Shown here: positions 44,112 through 53,187 of the stretch, piece by piece
Layout: every line of letters starts with the position of its first letter
How positions within the stretch are numbered: the first letter of the stretch is position 1
From: Clostridium_AF sediminicola
GTDB taxonomy: Bacteria; Bacillota; Clostridia; Clostridiales; Clostridiaceae
DNA: 64,000 bases
Direction: 5' to 3'
NCBI RefSeq assembly: GCF_050402865.1
Contig: NZ_BAABMF010000019.1
Span: 1-64,000, forward strand
Position numbers and translations under genes: made by a program
Notes under the pieces: generated by a model
Database searches by the model: none
Told to the model about the DNA's origin: nothing
Seen by the model: only the letters and a program-made list of their open reading frames with translations

Positions 44112-44990
44112 CTATAATAACTTATATGTAATATTATAATTTCTAGCATGCTTCCTGAATTCATTAGGTGTTAATCCTTCAATATTTTTAAAGTTTCTAA
44201 TAAAATGGCTTGTATTGCAGAAACCTAAATCATTAGATATATTTTCAATTTTTTTATCTGTGGTGCAAAGAAACTCTTTAGCTTTATTGATTCTTCTATT
44301 CAGAATATACTTACCAGGTGTTGTACCTGTAATTTTTAAAAATAGCCTAGCAAAATAAGCAGGACTATAGTTTGATATTTTCGAAAGATTTTCAATACTG
44401 AGGTTATCTTCTAAATTATTTTCAATATAGTCTAATACTCTTTTCAATTTTGATTTACTTGAATTTAGGGATTCACTTTTATAACTATATTCACTTATTT
44501 CAATTATATATAAAAGTATTGAGTACAGAAATTTTGAAATTATATAAATATTTTTCTCATTATAGTTATTCAGAAAGAAAAAAATTCTTCTTAAATAGTT
44601 AAGAATTCTATTATTCTGTGGAGCTTCAATAATTGGGCTAATATTATTTAAAACTGAATTCATAATATTTGCAGAGTCTCCACCTGCAAATTCAATCCAC
44701 TCTAAAGAAATGAAATCATTACAGTTGATCCCGTAATGATGACTATTATATGGATCTAATAGAAACATATCTCCCTTCTTAAGTAAAAACTTTTTAGATT
44801 TATAAAAGAGAAAAACAGAGCCCCTTGATACATAATGAATACTACAATAAGGATATGCACTATTTCTTTTTATATTTAATTCTGTATTCGCTTGATTTCT
44901 ACCTGCTCGATTAATAAAATACACCAATGAATCTAAGTTGGTTATATATTTATTTATATAAGAAAAATTATTTATATCTATTCCTCCCAA
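44112..44990 (-). CDS. AraC-family regulator with cupin sensor domain
   Basis: The 292-aa frame has an N-terminal sensor (about 35-130; KGDMFLLDPYNSHHYG) and a C-terminal AraC double HTH (about 190-285) with LSKISNYSPAYFARLFLKITG and ISNDLGFCNTSHFIRNFKN. The TTG at 44990 overlaps a GGGAGG ribosome site. No ATG, GTG or TTG lies at proper spacing after that site, so the true start is unclear; an ATA codon at 44975 fits the spacing. It is divergent from the UroD-like gene at 45154 and probably regulates it. Confidence 0.82.
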   Translation of the reverse strand: MGGIDINNFSYINKYITNLDSLVYFINRAGRNQANTELNIKRNSAYPYCSIHYVSRGSVFLFYKSKKFLLKKGDMFLLDPYNSHHYGINCNDFISLEWIEFAGGDSANIMNSVLNNISPIIEAPQNNRILNYLRRIFFFLNNYNEKNIYIISKFLYSILLYIIEISEYSYKSESLNSSKSKLKRVLDYIENNLEDNLSIENLSKISNYSPAYFARLFLKITGTTPGKYILNRRINKAKEFLCTTDKKIENISNDLGFCNTSHFIRNFKNIEGLTPNEFRKHARNYNITYKLL

Positions 44991-45002
44991 AGTTTTTTTG
45001 TA

Positions 45003-45074
45003 TATACTATGTCAAGAATATACTATTTCATGTCAAGTTTATATCTAATAACAACTCTAATGTATTGATATAAT
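45003..45074 (+). promoter_or_regulatory. AraC-type direct repeats and promoter in a divergent gap
   Basis: ATGTCAAG occurs at 45009-45016 and 45030-45037, exactly 21 bases apart, each preceded by TATACTAT. A TATAAT box at 45069-45074 has no good -35. Same-face direct repeats just upstream of a weak promoter are typical of AraC activation. Confidence 0.62.
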
Positions 45075-45153
45075 CATTATAACAATAAATTTATTTAAAA
45101 GTAAATAATTATAAACAAAATCAAAATTATACTATTAATTGGAGGGATATTTT

Positions 45154-46203
45154 ATGTTGTCAAGAGAAAGAGTAAGAAAGGCTATTATGCATAAACAACC
45201 AGATAGAGTTCCAACAAATTTCGAGTGTGTAGATTCAGTAATGGAAAAATTATTAAAACATTATAGTTTCAATAATGCAGAGCAAGTTTATCAAAAATTT
45301 GAAATAGACATTAGAAGTATATCTCCCATATATTGTGGACCAGAATTGAAAAGCTACACTGATATTGATGGGAACAAAGTTCAGGAGAATTTTCTAGGCT
45401 TTAGTAGAACACATATTTGGACAGGAAAAGAATATAACCATATAACTACTTCTTTCCCAATGGATTCATTTCAAACGGTAGAAGATATTGATAATTATAA
45501 GTGGCCATCTCCAGACTGGTTTGATTATGAAAGCATAAAATATCAATGTGAACAGCATAAAGATAAAGCAATAATAGTAGGCCATGAAGGACCATTTCAA
45601 ATAGTCACCAATCTAAGAAGAATGGAAAACTTATTTATGGATATGATTTTAAATCCTCAGTTTGCTAAGCGTTTATTTGATAGAATGGTTGAATTTGAAT
45701 TAGAGTATTATGAGAGAATTCTAATAGCTGGAGATGGTAAAATTGACATTATAAGACCTCATGATGATTATGGAACCCAGATAGGTTTACTCTTTAGTGT
45801 AGATATATGGAGAAAATACATGAAGGAGAATACAAGAAAATTAGTTGATTTAGCACATAAATACGGGGCTTTCTATCAACAGCATTCATGTGGTGCTATT
45901 CGAGAAATAATACCTGAACTTGTTGATTGCGGAGTTGATATTCTTGAGCCTATACAAAAGGTAAAAGGTATGGAACCTGAAAAACTCAAAAAGGACTTTG
46001 GACATGAATTGGCATTTCAAGGAGGAATAGACACTCAGAAAATACTTCCTAAAGGTTCAGTAAAAGATGTAATAAATGAAACGAACCATTTTATAGATAC
46101 ATTTAATGTTGAAGGTGGATATATACTGATGGGTTCTCAATCTTTTGAAGGTGATATCCCTATAGAGAATATTGAAGCTATTTATAGTGTTTCAAGGATT
46201 TAA
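45154..46203 (+). CDS. UroD-superfamily (MtaA-like) methyltransferase-like protein, 349 aa
   Basis: The protein begins MLSRERVRKAIMHKQPDRVP, the usual COG0407 opening. It has the HxC motif QQHSCGAIREIIP (about 243-255) that binds zinc in corrinoid methyltransferases. The third zinc ligand of MtaA, a late Cys, reads Ser here (GSQSFEGD). The frame opens at a TTG (45139), but GGAGGGA at 45141 points to the ATG at 45154. It is unlikely to be heme UroD. Divergent AraC gene upstream; partial duplicate at 43515. Substrate unknown. Confidence 0.8.
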   Translation: MLSRERVRKAIMHKQPDRVPTNFECVDSVMEKLLKHYSFNNAEQVYQKFEIDIRSISPIYCGPELKSYTDIDGNKVQENFLGFSRTHIWTGKEYNHITTSFPMDSFQTVEDIDNYKWPSPDWFDYESIKYQCEQHKDKAIIVGHEGPFQIVTNLRRMENLFMDMILNPQFAKRLFDRMVEFELEYYERILIAGDGKIDIIRPHDDYGTQIGLLFSVDIWRKYMKENTRKLVDLAHKYGAFYQQHSCGAIREIIPELVDCGVDILEPIQKVKGMEPEKLKKDFGHELAFQGGIDTQKILPKGSVKDVINETNHFIDTFNVEGGYILMGSQSFEGDIPIENIEAIYSVSRI

Positions 46204-46271
46204 TATAACCATATGTATGAGTTTTTATATCAAATATATAATATTAATTTAGATAATCCATTACAAATTAG

Positions 46272-46310
46272 AACACTAGATATCTATAAAAATAGATTTC
46301 TAGTGTTTTA
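46272..46310. terminator. Shared terminator
   Basis: AACACTAGATATCTAT pairs with ATAGATTTCTAGTGTT (small mismatches) and ends TTT. It sits between the UroD-like gene and the convergent aminopeptidase gene. The 3' arm also occurs in the larA terminator. Confidence 0.8.
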
Positions 46311-46316
46311 AATCCA

Positions 46317-47627
46317 CTAATTAAAAAAAGTTTTTAAACATTTATACATGTAAAAATGATCATCAACTCCAACCAACTCTCGAATAGAATGCATAGCTAG
46401 CATTGGTATGCCAATATCTACTGCATTTATATTTAAGTGAGTTGAACTTATCGGTCCTATAGTTGATCCCCCTCTTTCATCAGACCTATTTACAAACTTT
46501 TGTAACGGTACTTCAGCATTTTGGCATATTTGTGTAAATATTGCAGAAGAAAAACTATCTGAAGTATATTTCTGATTTGCGCTTATTTTAAGTGCAGGTC
46601 CATAATTTATAATCGGCTTGCTTGTAGGGTCACTTTTATCTGTTTTATTTGGATGTACTGCATGTGCCCCATCTGCTGAAACCATAAAAGAATTAGCTAT
46701 CGCTCTAAAAAACTCTTCTCTACTTCCAGCTAAAGAGTATACTATCCTTTCCAAAATATTCGATAGTAACTCTGAATCCGCACCTTGCTTTGTAGAACTA
46801 CCTATTTCTTCATTATCGAAAAGTGCTAGCACATTAATACCATTTTTCACTTTAGTATCTGTTATTGCTTTTAACCCTGCATGAACTGCTTCTAGATCAT
46901 CTAATCTTGATGCTGATATAAATTCATCCTTTAGCCCAATAACTTTACCATCTTCAAACTCATATAAGAATAAATCAAAATCTAAAACCTCTTCTATATC
47001 TACATTTAACTCTTTAGATATTAATTTCATTAAAAAATTTTCTTTTTCAAATTCATCATTTATCATTCCTAGTAATGGCAATGTATCTTTTTGAGGATTC
47101 AATTCAATGCCTTTATTAACATCCCTATTCATATGAATGGCAAGATTAGGTATTATCATCATAGGCTTTTTAAAATTAACAAATTCTATTCTCGGCTTCA
47201 TTATATTTTTACTTTTAAGAGTTACTCTTCCTGCTATTGATAAAGGTCTATCCATCCAAGTGTTTAAGATTGGTCCACCATACACCTCAGTATTCAATCG
47301 CAAATATTTTTTTTCTTCTATCATCTCAGGACATGGTTTTACTCTAAAACCAGGAGTATCAGTATGAGCTCCAACTATTTTAAAACCTTCTTCTTCAACT
47401 TTTCCTTCTCCTATAGCAAATGCTACTAAAGCCGAATCATTTTTCGTCGTAAAATACTTGCCATGAAACTTTAAATTCCACTTATCGCCTTCTTTTAGTT
47501 CATTAAATCCTTGAGATTTTAATAATGATTTTGCTTTAATTACAGCATGAAATGCTGTAGGACTTTCACTTATAAAACTAATAAGTTCCTTAGCTAAATC
47601 TAATTTTTCATTACTTTTTTTGCTCAT
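46317..47627 (-). CDS. M18-family aminopeptidase
   Basis: This zinc aspartyl-type aminopeptidase is 436 aa. Metal and active-site motifs are GAHTDTPGFRVKPCP (near 90), SRLDDLEAVHAGL, LFDNEEIGSSTKQGADS, SADGAHAVHPN and MHSIRELVG at the C-terminus. It acts in the cytoplasm on peptides with acidic or other N-termini. It follows the MATE gene by 15 bases and is probably co-transcribed. Confidence 0.94.
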   Translation of the reverse strand: MSKKSNEKLDLAKELISFISESPTAFHAVIKAKSLLKSQGFNELKEGDKWNLKFHGKYFTTKNDSALVAFAIGEGKVEEEGFKIVGAHTDTPGFRVKPCPEMIEEKKYLRLNTEVYGGPILNTWMDRPLSIAGRVTLKSKNIMKPRIEFVNFKKPMMIIPNLAIHMNRDVNKGIELNPQKDTLPLLGMINDEFEKENFLMKLISKELNVDIEEVLDFDLFLYEFEDGKVIGLKDEFISASRLDDLEAVHAGLKAITDTKVKNGINVLALFDNEEIGSSTKQGADSELLSNILERIVYSLAGSREEFFRAIANSFMVSADGAHAVHPNKTDKSDPTSKPIINYGPALKISANQKYTSDSFSSAIFTQICQNAEVPLQKFVNRSDERGGSTIGPISSTHLNINAVDIGIPMLAMHSIRELVGVDDHFYMYKCLKTFFN

Positions 47628-47642
47628 ATTTTCCCTCCAAAT

Positions 47643-49004
47643 TTACTCTTGGTTAACTAGATTTTTAACCCATTTTTTTGATATAACTCTTGGTATACCT
47701 ATTGCCAACTTTATTATTTCTTCTAAATTTGCTAAAAGTACAACAATATACACTGGCAATTTCCAATACCATGCTCCTAGAAAAACTAAAGGAACTCCAA
47801 TAAGCCAAATAGAGCTCATTTCTAAAAACATTGCATATTTTGTATCTCCACCACTTCTTAAAACACCTACAATTATAATGATATTACAAGTTTTTACAAC
47901 AATAAACATTGAAATTATTTTCAATATAATTACAGTGTTTTGAATTACTCCTTTACTAACATTGAAAAAGCTCACAATTAGAGGTGCTGAAACAAATAAT
48001 ATTACTCCTAGAACAAATGAAACAATTATTCCTACAAAGAAGAATTTTTTAGAATAATCTATAGCTTTTTTTTCATTGTTAGCCCCAATCTCATTACCCA
48101 ATATTACTGTACAAGCATTCCCTAAACCAATTGAAAGAATAAAAAACAAATTCTGAATGGTGTTCCCTATCTGTACTGAAGCAATTGCCTCAGTGCTCAT
48201 TCTTGCATAAGCTACTGTGTATGCAGTCATTCCTAAAGACCAGAAAAACTCATTAATTATAACAGGAGCCGCTGTTTTAAATATTTTTATTACAAATTCA
48301 CGAGACAAATCTAAGAGTTCTGAAATCTTAGCAGCTATCGCAATATCGCTTCTATACACTATAACTAATATTAAAACAACATCTACTGTTCTAGCTAATA
48401 AAGTTGCATATGCAGCTCCTTTCACGCCTAGGGCAGGCGCTCCAAAATTACCAAAGATTAATACATAGTTAAAAAAAGTATTGCACCCAAGCGAAATTCC
48501 ACTAACAAACATAGGAATTTTAGCTTGACCTATGCTTCGAGATGAAAAACCATAGGCAAAACTAACAGCCGTAAATACATAACTTAAAGCAACTATAACA
48601 ATATACTCAGTTCCTAGCAATATAACATTTATATCCTTAGAAAAGATACTTAGTATACCTTTTGGAAAAATCATAACTAATATTGTGAAAATTATTGCAA
48701 TAGATATCCCTGCAGTCAAACACACCCCAAGAACTCGTCTAATATTTTTCACGTCTCTTTTCCCCCAATATTGAGAGGTAAAAATCGAAGCTCCACTAAA
48801 AACTCCAAATAATATTACTACAAACAAGAAAAAAACTTGATTTGAAAGACCAACAGCTGCAATACTTTGATCTCCCAATTTTCCTATCATAACTGTATCT
48901 ACCATATTAAGTGATGAAGATATAAAGTTTTGAATGACAATTGGCACTGCAACAGCAATTAACTTTTTATAAAAATCCCAATCTTTTATTCTACCATCCT
49001 TCAT
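47643..49004 (-). CDS. MATE-family multidrug/metabolite efflux transporter
   Basis: This 453-aa protein has twelve predicted helices in two homologous halves. It starts KDWDFYKKLIAVAVPIVIQNF and has GKLGDQSIAAVGLSNQVFF, characteristic of MATE exporters driven by Na+ or H+. The upstream ATG at 49037 precedes the GGGGGG ribosome site, so 49004 is used. It is followed by the aminopeptidase in the same operon. Substrate unknown. Confidence 0.92.
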   Translation of the reverse strand: MKDGRIKDWDFYKKLIAVAVPIVIQNFISSSLNMVDTVMIGKLGDQSIAAVGLSNQVFFLFVVILFGVFSGASIFTSQYWGKRDVKNIRRVLGVCLTAGISIAIIFTILVMIFPKGILSIFSKDINVILLGTEYIVIVALSYVFTAVSFAYGFSSRSIGQAKIPMFVSGISLGCNTFFNYVLIFGNFGAPALGVKGAAYATLLARTVDVVLILVIVYRSDIAIAAKISELLDLSREFVIKIFKTAAPVIINEFFWSLGMTAYTVAYARMSTEAIASVQIGNTIQNLFFILSIGLGNACTVILGNEIGANNEKKAIDYSKKFFFVGIIVSFVLGVILFVSAPLIVSFFNVSKGVIQNTVIILKIISMFIVVKTCNIIIIVGVLRSGGDTKYAMFLEMSSIWLIGVPLVFLGAWYWKLPVYIVVLLANLEEIIKLAIGIPRVISKKWVKNLVNQE

Positions 49005-49045
49005 AAAAATCCCCCCATGATTCAGTGCACTGACCACTAATAAAC

Positions 49046-49477
49046 TTATCTTGCACTCTCTTTTACTTTTTCATCCTTCTTTTCCCGTAAAGATTTTACC
49101 AATTTCTTAACAACATATACTCCTGCTCGAATTAATATATATATTGAGAACATATAGACAAATCCCCATAATCCAGCTATAATATCCTCAAATTCCATCA
49201 TTCCACCACCGGTAATCTTTTGTTCAATTTCAATGGCAAATACTAAAACTATAAGCACAGTTATTGTATAGATAAATGAAACAACTTCAACACTTAATTT
49301 TACTAAAGCCTTAAAAGCTTGATTCACCACTAAGAACATTATAATGCCAATAATCCCAATAATAATAAAATGTAGTTCTTTATCCGTAAAATCGAACCCC
49401 ATTTTTTGAAATATTCTAATGAGTAAATGGTGTATTTCATTTAATATAAAACTCAATAATTCTAATACTTTTACCAC
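49046..49477 (-). CDS. Small membrane protein of unknown function, 143 aa
   Basis: Three hydrophobic segments (about 33-53, 63-85 and 100-122) end in a highly charged tail (KSLREKKDEKVKESAR). It lies 41 bases before the MATE gene on the same strand and may be co-transcribed. No motif is recognised. Confidence 0.7.
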   Translation of the reverse strand: MVKVLELLSFILNEIHHLLIRIFQKMGFDFTDKELHFIIIGIIGIIMFLVVNQAFKALVKLSVEVVSFIYTITVLIVLVFAIEIEQKITGGGMMEFEDIIAGLWGFVYMFSIYILIRAGVYVVKKLVKSLREKKDEKVKESAR

Positions 49478-49577
49478 TTAACCACCCCTTTTTTCAATTC
49501 ACAATTCACAGAAAAGAAACTTTCCCAAGTGAAAACAAAAAATTAATAACTACAACTATTTTAGCAATAGAACAAGA

Positions 49578-50273
49578 TTAGTACTTCTCCCCACTTAAAG
49601 AGAGCAAAACCTGTGATGGTAAGTAAAATACCCAAATAAAATACCTACTTACATTATTAATATTATTTATTATTTCATTATTTAAATCCAAATAAGTAAA
49701 ATAGTTAGTTAATCCTACACTTATATCACATAGCAAGAATAAGATCATTCCATAGCGTACAAGCTTTCTATTAAAGGCTAATCTATATCCATAATTTTTG
49801 CAAAAATAAGCAGCTATTGTACTCCCAATAATTAAAAAACCATATAAAACTACAGCTGTCCATATAACTTTATCTCTAAAAACATCTAATATGTACAAAA
49901 TTTGAATACCTAAAACTAGGCCAATCAATAATTTTAGAAGAATATTTAATATTCCACCACTCTTTACTTTAGCATGTCTATAAATATATATAATTTGTAC
50001 TATACTGAAAAGCAAAACACCATAATAAAATTTATCCGTAAGTAAAAGGAAATAATCTGTTATTATAGTCAATAGCCTAGCAACCCTTAATAACACTATA
50101 TCTCTATTGCTAATTATTTCTCTATATGAAAATGTTAAGACAAAGCAAAGTACTATACTAATAAATTTTATTTTATCCGTATTAAATATATTTTTGTAGT
50201 CAACTATTAAAAATATGAAATATATTAATATCAATACAATAAGTATAGTTCTTTTACATGAAATTTGTTTCAT
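49578..50273 (-). CDS. YhhN/TMEM86-like membrane protein
   Basis: This 231-aa, eight-helix protein has aspartates inside helices (TDYFLLLTDK, LLCDISVGL) and a C-terminal WVFYLPSQVLLSLSG that resembles YhhN/TMEM86 proteins, some of which hydrolyse lysoplasmalogens. Plasmalogens are common in anaerobic clostridia, but assignment by motif alone is tentative. It overlaps the EamA gene by 20 bases, so the two are co-translated. Confidence 0.55.
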   Translation of the reverse strand: MKQISCKRTILIVLILIYFIFLIVDYKNIFNTDKIKFISIVLCFVLTFSYREIISNRDIVLLRVARLLTIITDYFLLLTDKFYYGVLLFSIVQIIYIYRHAKVKSGGILNILLKLLIGLVLGIQILYILDVFRDKVIWTAVVLYGFLIIGSTIAAYFCKNYGYRLAFNRKLVRYGMILFLLCDISVGLTNYFTYLDLNNEIINNINNVSRYFIWVFYLPSQVLLSLSGEKY

Positions 50274-51228
50274 TCAGCATCCTTCTTTTTTTAATACTTC
50301 TTCTTTTTTTTACAAAGGTATAATTTATAGCTATAATACCCATAGAAACAAAAATTAATGCAATTAAAGTATTTATTGTAAATACCTCCCCCTGAAGAAA
50401 GAGAATAGATAAAATCATTCCTGATATAGGAATCATAAATCTATAAATAGCAATCTCACCAGCTTTATTGTATTTTAATAATGAATACCAAATTGAAAAA
50501 GCAGTAGCTGATAAAAAAGCTGCATAACCCAAAAGAATGTATCCCTTCAATGTAAATGTTATAGCACCTTCAGATAATCTTGGAACTCCGAATATTAGAA
50601 CAATAGAAGAACCTATAAACATTTGCCAAGCAGTAATAACAAATGGATTAATCTCTTTTGATAATTCTTTTGCTAATATTGCAGCAATGGCTCCAAATAC
50701 ACAGGATAGCATTATAAATCCTTCTCCAAATAAAGTAAAGTTCATATTAAAACCTTTGCCCCAATTAACAACTATTATACCCGTAAATCCAAATAACAGA
50801 CCTAATATTTTGTTTATATTCATCTTATCATTATGGTAATAAAAATGTGCTATTAACATAACAGCAAATGCCTCAAAGGAAACAAGTATAGATGCTTTTG
50901 ATCCCATTATGTTCGATAGTCCAATATAAAAAAAGGAATATTGTAAACTCGTTTGAATTATTCCTCCTAAAAATAAAAACTTGATATACTTTTTATTTAT
51001 TTTTAAAGATTTCTTTAATATAAAACGTGTAAATAAAAATATCATTATTGAAGCTATAAAGAATCTTAGACCAGCAAAAACTATTTTTGCTACCAAATCT
51101 TCATTCCCTATGCCAACTTCTATATAACTTACTTTTATAGTTGGAAAAGCACTTCCCCATAAAACCGCACATATAATTGCAAGTATTATTACATTAATCT
51201 TCTTAGTTAAAATATTTTTGCTATCCAT
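50254..51228 (-). CDS. EamA/DMT-family transporter
   Basis: The 324-aa protein has ten helices in two EamA repeats, with WGSAFPTIKVSYIEVG in the first helix and FLSATAFSIWYSLLKYNKAGE in the second repeat. It exports an unknown metabolite or amino acid. It is the first gene of a two-gene unit with the YhhN-like gene. Confidence 0.9.
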   Translation of the reverse strand: MDSKNILTKKINVIILAIICAVLWGSAFPTIKVSYIEVGIGNEDLVAKIVFAGLRFFIASIMIFLFTRFILKKSLKINKKYIKFLFLGGIIQTSLQYSFFYIGLSNIMGSKASILVSFEAFAVMLIAHFYYHNDKMNINKILGLLFGFTGIIVVNWGKGFNMNFTLFGEGFIMLSCVFGAIAAILAKELSKEINPFVITAWQMFIGSSIVLIFGVPRLSEGAITFTLKGYILLGYAAFLSATAFSIWYSLLKYNKAGEIAIYRFMIPISGMILSILFLQGEVFTINTLIALIFVSMGIIAINYTFVKKRRSIKKRRMLNETNFM

Positions 51229-51422
51229 AGTACACCTCGTTTTTTCATCATCAATAGATTATAACATAAACAAAACAAATTGCGTCATCTTTCTGAAATT
51301 TATACTAGCTGTATGTTTTAAGTTATAACTTGGACTTAATTTAAAGATTCTCTAAAAGAAAATAATCCTTTACTTGCGATGTTTTCAGAATTTTTTTAAT
51401 ATAACAACATTTCAATATACCA

Positions 51423-51451
51423 TTGACCCGATTACCCCCTATAGGTATAAT
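51423..51451 (+). promoter_or_regulatory. Promoter with CsoR-like inverted repeat
   Basis: TTGACC, 17 bases and TATAAT are at consensus positions. The spacer and -10 form TTACCCCCTATAGGTATAA, an imperfect C/G-tract palindrome of the kind bound by CsoR-family repressors (copper, nickel or persulfide sensors). Confidence 0.68.
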
Positions 51452-51485
51452 GAAAAAGAATCAAATATACACCTAGGAGGTATTT

Positions 51486-51956
51486 ATGATTAAAGGAAAA
51501 TCACATCAAAAATGGTCTTGGATTATAATGGTTTCATTTATATTATTATCAATATTGGATATAAGATTTGGATTATTAGGCATTCTATGCATGACAATGC
51601 CAATGTACCATGCGTTAAAAGGTAGAGGTAAAATTCATTGTTCTCACTACTGCCCAAGAGGCTCTATACTACAAAAATTTTTGAAGGAACTAAGCTTTAA
51701 TAATACACTTCCAATAAAAGTTAGAAAACATGGTAAAAAAGTATTGTTAACAATAATGGGTATTCTATTTTCTATTTCAATGTATCATGCAGGTCCAAAT
51801 ATTTATAAAATAGGTTTTGGATTATTTAGATTAATGACATCATCTCTAGCTTTAGGTGTGATTATGGGAATAATATTTAAACCAAGAAGTTGGTGCCAAG
51901 TATGTCCAATGGGATATGCTACTGAGTTAATCTCAAAATGTAAAAAAGCAGCTTAA
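51486..51956 (+). CDS. Small NapH-like membrane iron-sulfur protein
   Basis: This 156-aa protein has hydrophobic helices near 12-42, 84-104 and 108-130, and two cysteine motifs, CSHYCPRGS (near 53-61) and CQVCPMGYA (near 138-146). The pair of CxxxCP and CxxCP motifs resembles NapH/RdxA-type membrane ferredoxin fragments, but there are only four cysteines, enough for one cluster. It probably moves electrons at the membrane. GGAGG precedes the ATG. It is monocistronic, with a promoter suggestive of metal or sulfur control. Confidence 0.7.
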   Translation: MIKGKSHQKWSWIIMVSFILLSILDIRFGLLGILCMTMPMYHALKGRGKIHCSHYCPRGSILQKFLKELSFNNTLPIKVRKHGKKVLLTIMGILFSISMYHAGPNIYKIGFGLFRLMTSSLALGVIMGIIFKPRSWCQVCPMGYATELISKCKKAA

Positions 51957-51990
51957 TATAAACGATAACTTAACATTTGTTAACTACTCA

Positions 51991-52020
51991 AAATGAGAAC
52001 TCAATTTTGAGTTCTCATTT
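51991..52020. terminator. Shared convergent terminator
   Basis: AAATGAGAACTCAA pairs with TTGAGTTCTCATTT with a 2-base loop, between the Fe-S gene and the convergent lipoprotein gene. Confidence 0.85.
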
Positions 52021-52052
52021 CAGTTAAGTATTTCCTTAATTAATTCAGCTTT

Positions 52053-52820
52053 CTATTTATCATATCCACTACCTTCTTCATTCAATGAATAACCTATCTC
52101 AAAGGTATTACCATCACTTATAAATGGTTTCTGAAACTGAACAGTCCCTACGCCTTCTTTAATTCTTCTAAATTCAAATAAACTATCATCACCATATTCA
52201 TACTTTATATCATATACTCTTTTACCATTTTCTAATTCTATCTTTGTTATAGTTCCTTTAACTTCCAAGTGATTTCCTTCTTTATCAACTGCCCTTTGAA
52301 TCCAAGTATTTCCTACTTTCAATGGTGCTTTTATTATAATTAAATTATCAAATATAGAATCCATCATTATTTCCTCTTCTTTAATTTGAACCAATTCACC
52401 ATTTTTTAATAAGTATTGAAGCTTCACTGAAAAATCTAACTTAGATTCACCATCAGACATATCTTCTACTTCACCCTCTAAAATATATTGGTAATCTGGA
52501 GCCTCATAATTAATTCTTTTTAATTCTAATATATTCCCATACTCTGCAAAACCATTATATACCCATCTAAATCCAGTTTGGTTAGGTAATAAATCTTTTA
52601 AAATTTCATTATTTTCATTTTTAGGGTTACTAATCTCAATCTCATTGTTATCGCCATTACTTTTACTATTTTGATTGTTATCTAACTTATTAGAAATTTT
52701 ATTTGATGACCCTATATTATCTTCAATCTTATTCTCTACTTCTTTCTCTGCACATGCAGTAAGTATAATTAGACCAGTGGTGATTAAAACAATTGAAAAT
52801 ATTTGTAACTTTTTATTCAT
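52053..52820 (-). CDS. Hypothetical lipoprotein, 255 aa
   Basis: The signal peptide ends in a lipobox (IILTACAEK). A low-complexity Asn/Ser/Lys/Glu linker (about 25-70) is followed by a beta-rich domain with LLPNQTGFRWVYNGFAEYG and KVGNTWIQRA. The frame extends to 52865, but AAAGGGGG just before the ATG at 52820 marks the start. Surface-anchored. Function unknown. Confidence 0.8.
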   Translation of the reverse strand: MNKKLQIFSIVLITTGLIILTACAEKEVENKIEDNIGSSNKISNKLDNNQNSKSNGDNNEIEISNPKNENNEILKDLLPNQTGFRWVYNGFAEYGNILELKRINYEAPDYQYILEGEVEDMSDGESKLDFSVKLQYLLKNGELVQIKEEEIMMDSIFDNLIIIKAPLKVGNTWIQRAVDKEGNHLEVKGTITKIELENGKRVYDIKYEYGDDSLFEFRRIKEGVGTVQFQKPFISDGNTFEIGYSLNEEGSGYDK

Positions 52821-52835
52821 TATAAAACCCCCTTT

Positions 52836-53077
52836 AGATAAATTGCGAAGAAAAGAGTTTCGCAATATATAGTTGACAGTCTACAGTAAAGGTTGATTTT
52901 CTTGCAGAAAATCTTTAATTAAACCTTTGTTAGCTTCGCTAACTGGAACAAGGAACTTTTGCTAAGGCAAAAGGAAAGAAATTTTAATTTAAAGCTTTCA
53001 CTTTAGTGAAAGTTGTCCTTTACTGTAAACTGAAAACTGTCAACCGTCAACTAGTTCGTAATCTATTTCTACGAAGA
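52836..53077. repeat. Hairpin-rich intergenic element, best-preserved copy
   Basis: The outer hairpin AGATAAATTGCGAA...TTCGCAA is followed by GTTGACAGTCTACAGTAAAG (52872-52891). Its imperfect inverted copy, CTTTACTGTAAAC...CTGTCAAC, is at 53018-53044. Inside are smaller hairpins: GATTTTCTTGCAGAAAATC, TTAGCTTCGCTAA, CTTTTGCTAAGGCAAAAG and CTTTCACTTTAGTGAAAG. No reading frame. It resembles a non-autonomous (MITE-like) element. Confidence 0.65.
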
Positions 53078-53151
53078 CACAAACTATATAACTATATTAT
53101 ACATCAATTACTAAAGTGTTATTTATACTTGTATAGAAAAAAACTGTAAAC

Positions 53152-53183
53152 TAAAAAAGCTCTTCTCAAAGAGAAAAACTTTT
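53152..53183 (-). terminator. queT terminator
   Basis: On the minus strand AAGTTTTTCTC pairs with GAGAAGAGCTT (two G-U pairs) and ends in TTTTTT, just after the queT stop. Confidence 0.78.
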
Positions 53184-53187
53184 TTAT

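Noticed and set aside
46272..46310. Transposon end shared with the larA terminator
   Set aside because: Only the terminator hairpin arm is shared; flanking sequence is unrelated, so it is more simply a similar terminator.
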